From assembly GCA_002394385.1 (NCBI GenBank), contig DGTS01000032.1:1-37638 (forward strand): a DNA stretch of 37,638 nucleotides, given 5' to 3'. A program made the position numbers and the translations under genes. Positions 11,170 to 19,125 of the stretch are shown in pieces. The notes beneath the pieces were generated by a model. That model worked only from the letters and a program-made list of their open reading frames with translations, was not told where the DNA came from and searched no databases. This DNA is from Prevotella sp. UBA4330 (GTDB lineage: Bacteria > Bacteroidota > Bacteroidia > Bacteroidales > Bacteroidaceae). Within the stretch, counting starts at the first letter, position 1, and each line of letters starts with the position of its first letter.

Positions 11170-11201
11170 CAAAGGTACGCCAAAGGGCATGCATGCGCAA
11201 T
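11170..11201 (-). promoter_or_regulatory. Promoter of the barrel-imelysin-cytochrome unit
   Basis: On the minus strand TACCTTTG (11177-11170) is preceded at 20 bp spacing by ATTG (11201-11198), close to the Bacteroidetes TTTG-N19-21-TAnnTTTG consensus. The predicted leader is about 55 nt. No iron-box palindrome is obvious. Confidence 0.65.
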
Positions 11202-11328
11202 ACTCAAAAATAATGATTTCGATAAAAGAAAAGCAAATAATAAAGAAATGAAATAATAAGAAATGATTAAAGGAGAAGCACTAACGGTCACTGAGTTTCT
11301 CACTTGTGTCCTTTCACATCACGAAAGG

Positions 11329-11387
11329 GCATCTTTCGCAAGGTGAAAGATGCTTAATCGCAAGGCGAAAGATATACTTTCGACAAC
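11329..11387. repeat. Hairpin and direct repeats of GCAAGGYGAAAGAT
   Basis: GCATCTTTC (11329-11337) pairs with GAAAGATGC (11345-11353). In addition TCGCAAGGTGAAAGAT (11336-11351) is repeated as TCGCAAGGCGAAAGAT (11358-11373). The cluster fills much of the space between the barrel promoter and the phosphatase stop and may serve as the phosphatase terminator, although no long T-run follows. Confidence 0.6.
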
Positions 11388-11420
11388 ATCGTTGTTATTA
11401 AGCAGATTACGAAATACCTA

Positions 11421-11897
11421 TTACTTTGTAATCCCAAACTGTTGGGCGAGGCGCTGACAGGCATATTCTATAAGGTCGAGCGCCAGTTCGAAGTCGCGAG
11501 TGGTTCCGTAATATGGGTCGGGAACTATGTTGTGGGTGGGATGGTCGGCGAGAATCTCCTCCATACTCATGATGCGCTGCGCCGCCTCGCGCGACGGTGC
11601 AAGGCGACGGAGGTCGTGCTCATTCTCACGGTCCATACCTATTATATAATCAAAGCGCGCGAAGTCTTCACTGCACACCTGGCGTGCATGATGGTCGAAG
11701 CGATAGCCGCGACGCTCACCGGCACTGCGCATGCGACGGTCGGGCAGGTCGCCCACATGCCATGAGCCGATGCCGGCAGAGTCAACCTCCCACTCATCGT
11801 CTTTCCCTGCCTCGCTTATAATACCTCGCATTATGCCGTCGGCAGCCGGGCTGCGGCAGATGTTCCCGAGGCATACAAAAAGAATCCTCTTTTTCAT
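11421..11897 (-). CDS. Low-molecular-weight protein tyrosine phosphatase
   Basis: Cytoplasmic phosphatase of the LMW-PTP family, 158 residues from the ATG at 11897. The active-site loop C-x5-R-S is seen as CLGNICRS (Cys9, Arg15) and the catalytic acid motif as DPYYG. The start is chosen because the family always begins directly with the strand before the loop (KKRILFVCLGN). In Gram-negative bacteria such enzymes usually counteract tyrosine kinases of capsule/exopolysaccharide export; no kinase is adjacent here, so the substrate is open. Its own promoter (TTTG-N20-TACCTTTG) starts right after the upstream gene, so it is likely an independent unit. Confidence 0.95.
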   Translation of the reverse strand: MKKRILFVCLGNICRSPAADGIMRGIISEAGKDDEWEVDSAGIGSWHVGDLPDRRMRSAGERRGYRFDHHARQVCSEDFARFDYIIGMDRENEHDLRRLAPSREAAQRIMSMEEILADHPTHNIVPDPYYGTTRDFELALDLIEYACQRLAQQFGITK

Positions 11898-11915
11898 CAC
11901 TTGCAGTTTTGGCTG

Positions 11916-11947
11916 CAAAGGTAACGAAAAAGAGGATAATGTGCAAA
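11916..11947 (-). promoter_or_regulatory. Promoter of the tyrosine phosphatase gene
   Basis: On the minus strand TTTG (11947-11944), 20 bp, TACCTTTG (11923-11916): a full match to the Bacteroidetes consensus, giving a leader of roughly a dozen bases before the ATG at 11897. Confidence 0.8.
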
Positions 11948-11957
11948 TAATGTTAGG

Positions 11958-13697
11958 TTAACGCACTACTTTCTTCCCGTCGATGATATAGATGCCGTGC
12001 GGCAGAGCCTTTTCAGATGTTCCAAGGCAGCGGCCGTCGATGGTGTAGATGGCTGAGCGTTGAGGGCTGAGCGTTGACGGTTGAGCGACGACAGACTCTA
12101 TTCCTGTTACGAGCGAGCCGTCAGCGAGAGTCTTGAAACTCTCTGGCGCATCGGTCAGAGTGGTCTTTATACATGATGTCAGCGGCTTGATTGGCTCAGT
12201 GGTCTTCACCCATTCCTCGCCGTTCACCACATAGTATGTGGCACCTGCCATTTCCTCTGCCGTGAGACCGAGGTTGGTGCCGCAGAAGGTGTAGTCGCCC
12301 ACGGTAACCTCAACGCCCTTCTTTGGAGAAATAGGCATGTTGCGCACTCCGAACGAAGCGTCGTAAACGGTCACCGAGTCGCCCTTTGCCTCAGCAATGA
12401 TGAGGTAAGGATTGTAGGCCTTTGGCTCTGCCACCTCGACAAAACTGAAGGCATCGCCCTGCACGCCCTCGAAGGTGTAAGCCTTCACGTTGTTATATTC
12501 CTGGTTTGGCATTGGCAGGTCGTAAGGCATATACACTGGGTGCAGACGCTCGATGTATTCATGCTCGTACCAGACACCGCAGTGGTATGCCAGCACATTC
12601 TCGAAGGGATAGCCCTCGTTGATGGTGATGGCATAACTGATGGGCACTGCTCCGCCCATGAGCACCACATTGACATCTGTAGGCTCCTGCCCTATGGTTG
12701 ACTCGCTATTGACGTAATAGATGTAGTTGGGGTGTTTCTGCTCTGGCAGTTGTGCCCAGTCGGTCACCTTCACTGTTGGCATCATGGCGTAGTTGTCGTG
12801 TATGTCGATGTCGCTTGGCTCCTCGCCACCCTTCGACTCGAAGATTACCTTGATGTATGTTATTCTGATTTGCTTGGTGGTATTAATCGTGATGGTGTTG
12901 GCACCTGTGCCCGAGAGAACGGTGAAGTTCTCGTTATAGGTGTATGTGTCTGGCGTGACGGTCAGCGTGGCACCTGCTTTCTGCGGAGTGTTACCAGTGA
13001 CATACTTAAACTCAACACTTGCAATGTTATAGTTTTCTGACGAGATTGTCAGGTTGTTGTTGGCATAGAAGCGTATGTGGTTGTAGTTGAACTTCGACAG
13101 CGAAGCATCGTCCTGCGCCTTTGTCCATGTGAAGGTAACGTTCTCGCCCTGCAAGATAAATGCCGTGCCCTCCTCATTGTTTGCTGCGCCGTAGTCTTCC
13201 TGGTCGGCAAAGTTGAACTCCTCGGGGTCTGCCGCTGCAGCACCGCCATCGTTCAGCGTGATTATCATGCTTATGATGCGAACGTTGGCAGCATCTTTAT
13301 TGGTAATCGTAACAGCCTCGCTGTCAGAGCCTTTTATAGTTCCCTGCGACTGTGCTATCTCCTCGTAAGTGTAGGTGTCGGGGGTGATTTCGTAGGTCTT
13401 GAAACTTGCCTTGGCAGCATAGTTGAACAGGATGCCCACAATCTTCTTGCCGTTCTTGGCAGTAATTGTCATGCTGTTGTCTGTGTAAAGACGGAAGTGA
13501 TTGTAGTTGTAGATTGGAGCAGTGCCGCCATTAGCAGCGAAAGTGAGAGTGAGGTCGTCAAAGTCCTCTGTCGTGAGGGCGACGCCTGTTTCAGTACCAT
13601 AGTTAGCCGAAAGGTCGATTGTCACCTGCTTGTCGGCAAACACATTAACAACTCCCATGCAAACAAGCATGGTCAATAAGAGTAACTTTTGTCTCAT
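11958..13697 (-). CDS. Secreted modular protein with C-terminal sorting-type tail
   Basis: The protein has 579 residues and a signal peptide at 1-21 (ending VNVFA). Two related modules follow, about 24-150 and 165-295. Each carries a Y/F-NYNH-(F/I)R-(L/F)Y-(T/A)-(D/N)N signature, a V-KI-V or IASVEF strand and a TPDTYTYxE motif, so they arose by internal duplication; they look like beta-sandwich domains. A third, unrelated region (about 300-530) contains stretches such as GVWYEHEYIERLHPVYMPYD. The end, IYTIDGRCLG...LPHGIYIIDGKKVVR, is the Bacteroidales type of C-terminal secretion/sorting domain (type IX-like). Just before it, 7-bp repeats are read as QPSTLSPQRSA. Function is unknown; surface or secreted. 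The leader (13698-13876) contains tandem 46-bp repeats. Confidence 0.8.
   Translation of the reverse strand: MRQKLLLLTMLVCMGVVNVFADKQVTIDLSANYGTETGVALTTEDFDDLTLTFAANGGTAPIYNYNHFRLYTDNSMTITAKNGKKIVGILFNYAAKASFKTYEITPDTYTYEEIAQSQGTIKGSDSEAVTITNKDAANVRIISMIITLNDGGAAAADPEEFNFADQEDYGAANNEEGTAFILQGENVTFTWTKAQDDASLSKFNYNHIRFYANNNLTISSENYNIASVEFKYVTGNTPQKAGATLTVTPDTYTYNENFTVLSGTGANTITINTTKQIRITYIKVIFESKGGEEPSDIDIHDNYAMMPTVKVTDWAQLPEQKHPNYIYYVNSESTIGQEPTDVNVVLMGGAVPISYAITINEGYPFENVLAYHCGVWYEHEYIERLHPVYMPYDLPMPNQEYNNVKAYTFEGVQGDAFSFVEVAEPKAYNPYLIIAEAKGDSVTVYDASFGVRNMPISPKKGVEVTVGDYTFCGTNLGLTAEEMAGATYYVVNGEEWVKTTEPIKPLTSCIKTTLTDAPESFKTLADGSLVTGIESVVAQPSTLSPQRSAIYTIDGRCLGTSEKALPHGIYIIDGKKVVR
12053..12094. 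repeat. 7-bp repeat block inside the secreted protein gene
   Basis: About six heptamers of the GCTGAGC/GTTGAGG/GTTGACG type are translated just before the C-terminal sorting domain. Confidence 0.65.
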
Positions 13698-13780
13698 AAC
13701 ATTGGGTTTTAGTGGTTTTTAATATTTAATTTTAACAAGGTTTTCACGAAGACGAGGGCAGAGTCCAAACTTGTTTGGCT

Positions 13781-13872
13781 ATGCCGAGGCAAAGGAAACG
13801 TAGGATTAAATCCAAGGTTTTCATAATGCCGAGGCAAGGAAAACACGGGACAAAATCCAAGGTTTTTCCATA
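13781..13872. repeat. Tandem 46-bp direct repeat in divergent intergenic region
   Basis: Two adjacent copies, 13781-13825 and 13826-13872, share ATGCCGAGGCAA at the start and AATCCAAGGTTTT at the end. A degraded third copy (AAGGTTTTCACGAAGACGAGG) precedes them at about 13737-13757. They lie in the predicted leader of the minus-strand secreted protein. Confidence 0.75.
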
Positions 13873-13881
13873 ATTGCCCTG

Positions 13882-13889
13882 CAAAGTTA
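13882..13889 (-). promoter_or_regulatory. -7 box (TAACTTTG) of the secreted modular protein
   Basis: TAACTTTG on the minus strand fits TAnnTTTG. It implies a leader of about 180 nt that contains the 46-bp repeats. No good -33 element is visible. Confidence 0.5.
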
Positions 13890-13932
13890 TACTTTTTTCC
13901 AGTAAAAGGCCACCTTTTTCAATGAAAAATTG

Positions 13933-13940
13933 TAATTTTG
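13933..13940 (+). promoter_or_regulatory. -7 box (TAATTTTG) of the M6 protease
   Basis: TAATTTTG lies 38 bp upstream of the ATG at 13979. It is divergent from the box at 13882-13889, about 45 bp away, so the two secreted-protein genes may share control. Confidence 0.65.
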
Positions 13941-13978
13941 CACAAAATATTCAACGTCTGTTCATATTTATTACTACT

Positions 13979-15685
13979 ATGAAACTGAAAAACATACTTG
14001 TTATTGTTTTCATTATGCTGACCTCAATGTCGGCGAGTGCTATACCCGCAAAGCCTGGTTTCTGGCAGACACTGCAGACAACCGACGGCACGTTAGTAAC
14101 AGTGGAACTTATTGGCGACGAGCACCTGCACTACTTCCAGGACGCCGAGGGCAACCGATACCGCATGAATGAGGACGGAAGGCTTTCGGCATACAACGAG
14201 GAATCGTTCGGCAGACTGCTGAAGCGCCACAGACAGCCGCGCAAGGAGAGCATGGTGCCCGACGACTATGTCTATCCGAAACCGCAGAGCCTGTTCCAAG
14301 GAGAGAAGCGAGGGCTGGTTATACTCGTGGAGTTCAGCAACAACAAATTCTCTATTGAAGACCCCCAGGCAACATATAACAGCATCACCAACGAGCCTGG
14401 ATACAGCGAGGGGAACTTCAAAAAGAGCGTGCGCGACTACTTCCTTGAGCAGAGCGGAGGGCAGTTCGACCTCACGTTCGACGTTGTGGGACCCGTGAAA
14501 CTGTCAAACCTGATGAGTTACTACGGCGGAAACAACGAGTATGGCAACGACCAGCGACCGGGAGAGATGATTGCAGAGGCATGTCAGGCGGTTGACGATG
14601 ACATTGACTTCTCGCTCTACGACTGGGACGGCGACGGCGAGGTTGACCAGGTGTTCGTGGTTTATGCCGGCTATGGCGAGGCCGACGGCGCGCCAGCCAC
14701 TACGGTATGGCCGCACGAGTGGGACCTCTACGACGCCATGGGCTCAACGCTCACTCTCGACGACGTGGTGATTAACACCTACGCCTGCGGCAACGAACTC
14801 GACGGCATAATGGGAAAGAAACTCGCTGGCATCGGCGTGTTCTGCCATGAGTTCAGCCACTGCATGGGATTCCCCGACTTCTACGACAAGTTCAACTTCG
14901 GAATGGGAGCATGGGACGTGATGAGCAACGGATCGAGAAACGGAGGAGGATACAACCCGGCAGAATATACCGCCTACGAAAGAATGATATGCGGCTGGCT
15001 GCAACCCACTGTGCTCGACAAACCAACGGAGGTGAAGGGCATGAAACCCATTACCGAAGGCGGAGAGACATACATCATCTACTGCGACAACCCCAACAAG
15101 CAGGAGTACTATCTGCTGGAGAACAAGTCGAAGAACGACATCTACCCCTACAACTATTCGGGACGAGGACTGCTCGTGACGCATGTGGACTTCGACCTTG
15201 AGATGTGGTACCACAACATGCCGAACACAACAGCAACATACATCCGAACCGACGGCACACGCGGTTATAACACGCACCAGCGAATGACCATCATAGCAGC
15301 CGACAACAGCACAAAGGCACTCGGAGGATATATCACCGACGTTTATCCCATCGACGAGACAACCAGCACCTCGATGGAGCCTAACAACGCTCTCACCTCA
15401 ACAACCACACCGGCTGCAACACAATACAACGGAGGCGACGAGCCAGTGCCGTTCGAAGGCTGCGAACTGACCGACATCGTGCGCAACAGCGACGGAACGA
15501 TAGACTTCTGGTTCCAGCGCTCCCAGGCTACAGCCATCACCAACATATCATCTACTACCGACCAACGTCCATCCTACTACGACATCAGCGGCAAGCGACT
15601 TGATAGGACTCCACAGCGCCCAGGCGTATATATCCGCATGAATAGCGTGACAGGAAAGGCCGAAAAGGTAGTGATTGGAAAGTAA
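13979..15685 (+). CDS. Secreted M6-family metalloprotease
   Basis: Zinc metalloprotease of the M6 (immune inhibitor A-like) family, 568 residues from the ATG at 13979. This start gives a clean signal peptide, MKLKNILVIVFIMLTSMSASA; the earlier ATG at 13874 lies upstream of the -7 box. The zinc-binding site is HEFSH (His290, Glu291, His294) within HEFSHCMGFPDFYD, followed by a MGAWDVMSNGS Met-turn-like segment. The propeptide-like start and a DxDGDGEVDQ calcium-type loop are seen before the site. The C-terminus (YYDISGKRLDRTPQRPGVYI...) is the Bacteroidales sorting-type tail, as in the divergent neighbour, so both are probably exported by the same pathway. It is followed by alternative hairpins. 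Confidence 0.92.
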   Translation: MKLKNILVIVFIMLTSMSASAIPAKPGFWQTLQTTDGTLVTVELIGDEHLHYFQDAEGNRYRMNEDGRLSAYNEESFGRLLKRHRQPRKESMVPDDYVYPKPQSLFQGEKRGLVILVEFSNNKFSIEDPQATYNSITNEPGYSEGNFKKSVRDYFLEQSGGQFDLTFDVVGPVKLSNLMSYYGGNNEYGNDQRPGEMIAEACQAVDDDIDFSLYDWDGDGEVDQVFVVYAGYGEADGAPATTVWPHEWDLYDAMGSTLTLDDVVINTYACGNELDGIMGKKLAGIGVFCHEFSHCMGFPDFYDKFNFGMGAWDVMSNGSRNGGGYNPAEYTAYERMICGWLQPTVLDKPTEVKGMKPITEGGETYIIYCDNPNKQEYYLLENKSKNDIYPYNYSGRGLLVTHVDFDLEMWYHNMPNTTATYIRTDGTRGYNTHQRMTIIAADNSTKALGGYITDVYPIDETTSTSMEPNNALTSTTTPAATQYNGGDEPVPFEGCELTDIVRNSDGTIDFWFQRSQATAITNISSTTDQRPSYYDISGKRLDRTPQRPGVYIRMNSVTGKAEKVVIGK

Positions 15686-15742
15686 AATAGCCTATATTGG
15701 AAAGTAAAATAGGCTATTTTACCGACCAAAATAGCCTATATT
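15683..15742 (+). terminator. Terminator region with three alternative pairing arms
   Basis: TAAAATAGCCTA (15683-15694, including the stop codon) pairs with TAGGCTATTTTA (15710-15721). The same right arm can pair instead with AAAATAGCCTA at 15728-15738. The hairpin is A/T-flanked but lacks a long T-tract. Confidence 0.6.
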
Positions 15743-15798
15743 AGTAGGTTGAGAGACAAAAATAAGAGGAAAATGAATGCTGTTTGAAAAAATAGTAG

Positions 15799-15806
15799 TA
15801 ATTTTG
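15799..15806 (+). promoter_or_regulatory. -7 box (TAATTTTG) of the SGNH-MBOAT pair
   Basis: TAATTTTG is 52 bp upstream of the ATG at 15859. No TTTG at the expected spacing. Confidence 0.6.
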
Positions 15807-15858
15807 CAGCCCGAAACAATAACAGAAAGAAGGAGAGGGAGGAGGCAATTTTACATTT

Positions 15859-17235
15859 ATGAATAATCAACCAGCAAGAACGTTTGTTCTGATTTCCATT
15901 ATCGTTACCATCTTGGTTTACATGCATTTCCTGCCACACATTTCGGTGGCCGGGACACAACTGCGAGATGTTGACATACTGAGTGAGGTGCTGCCCGAAA
16001 TGGACGGCGACAAGGAAGACGGCGTGATAGCAAAGCCTGTGGTGCCGGCAGCGCCAGTGATGGCGGCAAAGAGCGAGAAGGCAGAGGGCGAGGCGGCAAC
16101 GCCGAAGCGCAAGCCATGCCCTAAAGGCACGACGTGCATCATAGACTACTCTGGCGGCGGGGCACACGGCATGGAGTCGTTCTACCGCGCGCTGGACAAC
16201 ATCGCCAAGATGAACCGACCCGTGAGAATAGCATACTGGGGCGACTCGTTCATTGAGAGCGACATCATGACCACCGACCTGCGCGCACTGCTGCAAGACA
16301 AGTATGGCGGCAACGGCGTGGGATGGGTTGACTGCGGAAAGACAACCAACAGCGCACGACCCACAGTGAGGGTGGCAACGAACGGCTTCACAAGCCACTC
16401 GGTGATGGAGCGCAAGACATTCACGTCGTCGCTTCAGGGCATATCAGAGAGATATTTCACCGTGGCTGGCTCGGCACAGATGACACTCAGCGGAACCAAC
16501 TGGAACAAGCACTGCGGCTCGTGGAACACATCGAGCGTATATTTCAAGACAGGCACACCAATCACCATCACCGCAACGATGAACGACGGCGAACAGAAGT
16601 CGTTCTCGGTGAACGCCTCGTCGCAGGTGCAGAGTGTCACCGTGGCGGGACAAATGACAAAAGTGAAGTGGGCAGTGAGCGGTGCAGGCAACTCGACACA
16701 GTTCTTCGGCACGGCACTCGACCCGCAGAAGGGTGTGGTGGTTGACAACTTCGCCATGCGAGGCAGTTCGGGAATGTCGCTCGCTGGCATACCGGAGCAG
16801 ACGATGAAGGACATGGCTGCCAAGCGGCCTTACGACATGCTGGTGCTGCAGTTCGGACTGAACGCCACCGGACCGCGCAGCACGCAGAAGTCGCTGCAGA
16901 ACTACGTCAACCAGATGACAAAGGTGATAAACATGCTGAAACGCTGCTACCCCAACGCCACAATACTCATCGTCAGCATGAGCGACCGCGACCAGCGCGT
17001 GGGCGGACAGATAAAGACGATGAAGGGTGTGGAGGAACTGGTGTCATACCAGCAGATGATGGCTGCCGACAACAAGGTGGTGTTCTTCAACCTCTGGGAA
17101 GCAATGGGCGGCAACGGAGGCATCAGCAAGATGGCACAGCAGGGAATGGCAGGCAAGGACTACACCCACATCAACTTCAAGGGTGGCGCTTACGTTGCCA
17201 AGAAACTGTATGACGGCATCGTATCGGTGAAATAG
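15859..17235 (+). CDS. Membrane-anchored SGNH/GDSL hydrolase-like acyltransferase partner
   Basis: The protein has 458 residues with an N-terminal membrane anchor at about 6-26, a Pro/Ala/Glu-rich linker, then an extracytoplasmic SGNH domain. Block I is seen as WGDSFIESD (Ser130), block III around LQFGLNATG, and block V as DYTHINF (Asp434, His437), so the catalytic triad is intact. Between them lies an inserted beta-rich domain (about 200-280). The next gene encodes an MBOAT acyltransferase; such pairs (compare AlgI/AlgJ, PatA/PatB) move acetyl groups across the membrane and onto a polysaccharide or peptidoglycan. I infer the same here; the acceptor glycan is unknown. Confidence 0.82.
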   Translation: MNNQPARTFVLISIIVTILVYMHFLPHISVAGTQLRDVDILSEVLPEMDGDKEDGVIAKPVVPAAPVMAAKSEKAEGEAATPKRKPCPKGTTCIIDYSGGGAHGMESFYRALDNIAKMNRPVRIAYWGDSFIESDIMTTDLRALLQDKYGGNGVGWVDCGKTTNSARPTVRVATNGFTSHSVMERKTFTSSLQGISERYFTVAGSAQMTLSGTNWNKHCGSWNTSSVYFKTGTPITITATMNDGEQKSFSVNASSQVQSVTVAGQMTKVKWAVSGAGNSTQFFGTALDPQKGVVVDNFAMRGSSGMSLAGIPEQTMKDMAAKRPYDMLVLQFGLNATGPRSTQKSLQNYVNQMTKVINMLKRCYPNATILIVSMSDRDQRVGGQIKTMKGVEELVSYQQMMAADNKVVFFNLWEAMGGNGGISKMAQQGMAGKDYTHINFKGGAYVAKKLYDGIVSVK

Positions 17236-17239
17236 AGGA

Positions 17240-17269
17240 GTACAGGAGTACAGTAGTATAGGAGTTCAG
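17240..17269. repeat. 8-bp tandem repeat (AGGAGTAC)
   Basis: Four units AGGAGTAC, AGGAGTAC, AGTAGTAT, AGGAGTTC lie directly downstream of the SGNH gene stop. A related AGGAGTTC family occurs at 25820-25935. Confidence 0.7.
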
Positions 17270-17353
17270 AACCCCTCCTCTTATCCCCCCGAGGGGGAGG
17301 AAGTTTCTCCTTGGTGTTTAGACTCTCCCCCTCGGGGGAGTTGGAGAGGGGTT
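17270..17353. repeat. BIME-like pair of inverted C/G-rich REP elements
   Basis: AACCCCTC at 17270 is matched by GAGGGGTT at 17346-17353, and within each half there is a CCCCCnCGnGGGGAG core. Two palindromes in inverted orientation therefore form an 84-bp structure between the SGNH and MBOAT genes. Confidence 0.75.
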
Positions 17354-17378
17354 GTGATTAATATAGAAATACAAAAAA

Positions 17379-18863
17379 ATGGAAAGCATTTTGAATGTGC
17401 TGGCATACGACCCAGAGCAACCGATGATTTTCAGCAGCGGGATATTCCTGTGGCTGTTCCTCGGCTTCACATTCATATATATGCTCCTGCAAAAGAAGAT
17501 GACGGCACGTCTGGTGTTCGTGACGCTCTTCTCATACTTCTTCTATTATAAAAGCAGCGGCATCTATTTCTTCCTACTCGCCGTGGTGACGGTGAGCGAC
17601 TGGCTCATCGGCGGACAGATAGGCAAGATTCTCGACCGCAACCCTGAGGACAAAGGGCGCGCGCGATGGCTGATAGCACTGAGCGTGATTATCGACCTCT
17701 CGCTGCTGGCATACTTCAAGTACACCAACTTCTTCCTCGGCTCGATATCAGAGATTATCGGCAACAACTTCCAGCCGCTCGACATCTTCCTGCCTGTGGG
17801 CATCAGTTTCTTCACATTCCAGAGCCTCAGTTACACCATCGACATCTATCGCCGCGAGATACGGCCGCTGCCGTCGCTGCTCGACTACGCATTCTTCGTG
17901 TCGTTCTTCCCGCAACTGGTGGCAGGACCTATCGTGAAGGCTCGCGACTTCGTGCCACAGATACGCAAGCCGCTGCAGATAACGCGCCGGATGTTCGGCA
18001 TGGGCGTTTATCTTATCGTCATCGGACTTTTCAAGAAAGCCGTAATTTCCGACTATATAAGCATCAACTTCGTGGAGCGAGTGTTCGACCAGCCCGACAT
18101 GTTCAGCGGTCTTGAGGTACTGCTGGGCATTTACGGCTACGCGCTGCAAATCTACTGCGACTTCTCGGGCTACAGCGACATGGCGATTGGCATTGCCCTG
18201 CTGCTCGGTTTCCGCTTCCCGATGAACTTCAACGCACCATATAAGTCGGTGTCGGTGACCGACTTCTGGCGCCGTTGGCACATCTCGCTCTCCACATGGC
18301 TGCGCCAGTATCTTTACATCTCGCTCGGCGGCAACCGCAAGGGAAAGTTGAGGATGTACCTCAACCTCATCACCACCATGCTGCTGGGCGGACTGTGGCA
18401 CGGTGCATCGTGGAACTTCATCCTCTGGGGCGCACTCCACGGCGTGGCTCTTGCCTGTCACAAGTTCTTCTCGCAGGAGGTGCTGCACCACGACCGCCAC
18501 TATTACAGCGCGGGATGGCGCCGCATAGTGGCCATCGTCATCACCTTCCACTTCGTGTGTCTATGCTGGATTTTCTTCCGTTGCAGCGACATGGAGACAG
18601 CCTTCACGATGCTTAACCAGGTGGCAACTAATTTCCACCCCGAACTGCTGTGGCAGGTCATCAGCGGCTATCCCTGGGTGTTCGGTCTCATGGCATTCGG
18701 TTTCATCAGCCATTACCTGCCCGACAGTTGGCAGCAGCGCATCGTGGCACGCCTCTCCAAGACCAACGTCATCGTATGCGCCCTACTCATCACCGCTGTC
18801 ATCTACATCGTAATCCAGGTGAAGTCGAGCGACATCCAGCCCTTCATCTACTTCCAGTTCTGA
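17379..18863 (+). CDS. MBOAT-family membrane O-acyltransferase (AlgI/DltB-like)
   Basis: The protein has 494 residues with about ten to twelve predicted membrane segments. Family landmarks are seen: SFFTFQSLSYTIDIYRRE, FFPQLVAGPIVKARDFVPQ, YCDFSGYSDMAIGIALLLGF, FWRRWHISLSTWLRQYLYI and the catalytic histidine in GGLWHGASWNF (His341). It transfers an acyl (usually acetyl) group from the cytoplasmic side to a partner outside. Partner by context: the SGNH protein encoded 143 bp upstream. The separating BIME-like hairpin may lower expression of this gene relative to the first. Similar pairs act in alginate, peptidoglycan or capsule O-acetylation. Confidence 0.93.
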   Translation: MESILNVLAYDPEQPMIFSSGIFLWLFLGFTFIYMLLQKKMTARLVFVTLFSYFFYYKSSGIYFFLLAVVTVSDWLIGGQIGKILDRNPEDKGRARWLIALSVIIDLSLLAYFKYTNFFLGSISEIIGNNFQPLDIFLPVGISFFTFQSLSYTIDIYRREIRPLPSLLDYAFFVSFFPQLVAGPIVKARDFVPQIRKPLQITRRMFGMGVYLIVIGLFKKAVISDYISINFVERVFDQPDMFSGLEVLLGIYGYALQIYCDFSGYSDMAIGIALLLGFRFPMNFNAPYKSVSVTDFWRRWHISLSTWLRQYLYISLGGNRKGKLRMYLNLITTMLLGGLWHGASWNFILWGALHGVALACHKFFSQEVLHHDRHYYSAGWRRIVAIVITFHFVCLCWIFFRCSDMETAFTMLNQVATNFHPELLWQVISGYPWVFGLMAFGFISHYLPDSWQQRIVARLSKTNVIVCALLITAVIYIVIQVKSSDIQPFIYFQF

Positions 18864-18881
18864 CACTTTTTCCGCAAAAGA

Positions 18882-18913
18882 TTTGGAACGTATTGTTTTT
18901 TTACCTATATTTG
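18882..18913 (+). promoter_or_regulatory. Promoter of the small lipoprotein gene
   Basis: TTTG (18882-18885), 20 bp, TATATTTG (18906-18913): full Bacteroidetes consensus. Predicted transcription start near 18920, leaving a leader of about 205 nt before the ATG at 19126. Confidence 0.8.
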
Positions 18914-19125
18914 CAAGCGATTGTTATAATCGATTGCGTTTTACTTAAACATTGGCAGTTTTTCACCTTATTATGGAATACCTTCATCGACACTAAAGAC
19001 ATGGAGATGAAAAAGGCTGTTCTGCGGCAATTCATAACTACGAAGTGGTGAAGACGATAAGGTAGAATAAAATTCAACACATTATATTAATTAACCAAAT
19101 TATTAACCCCTAAAAACTAAAGAAA

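Noticed and set aside
19001..19051. Small protein gene MEMKKAVLRQFITTKW
   Set aside because: Too short and without conservation evidence; reported only as part of the leader observation.
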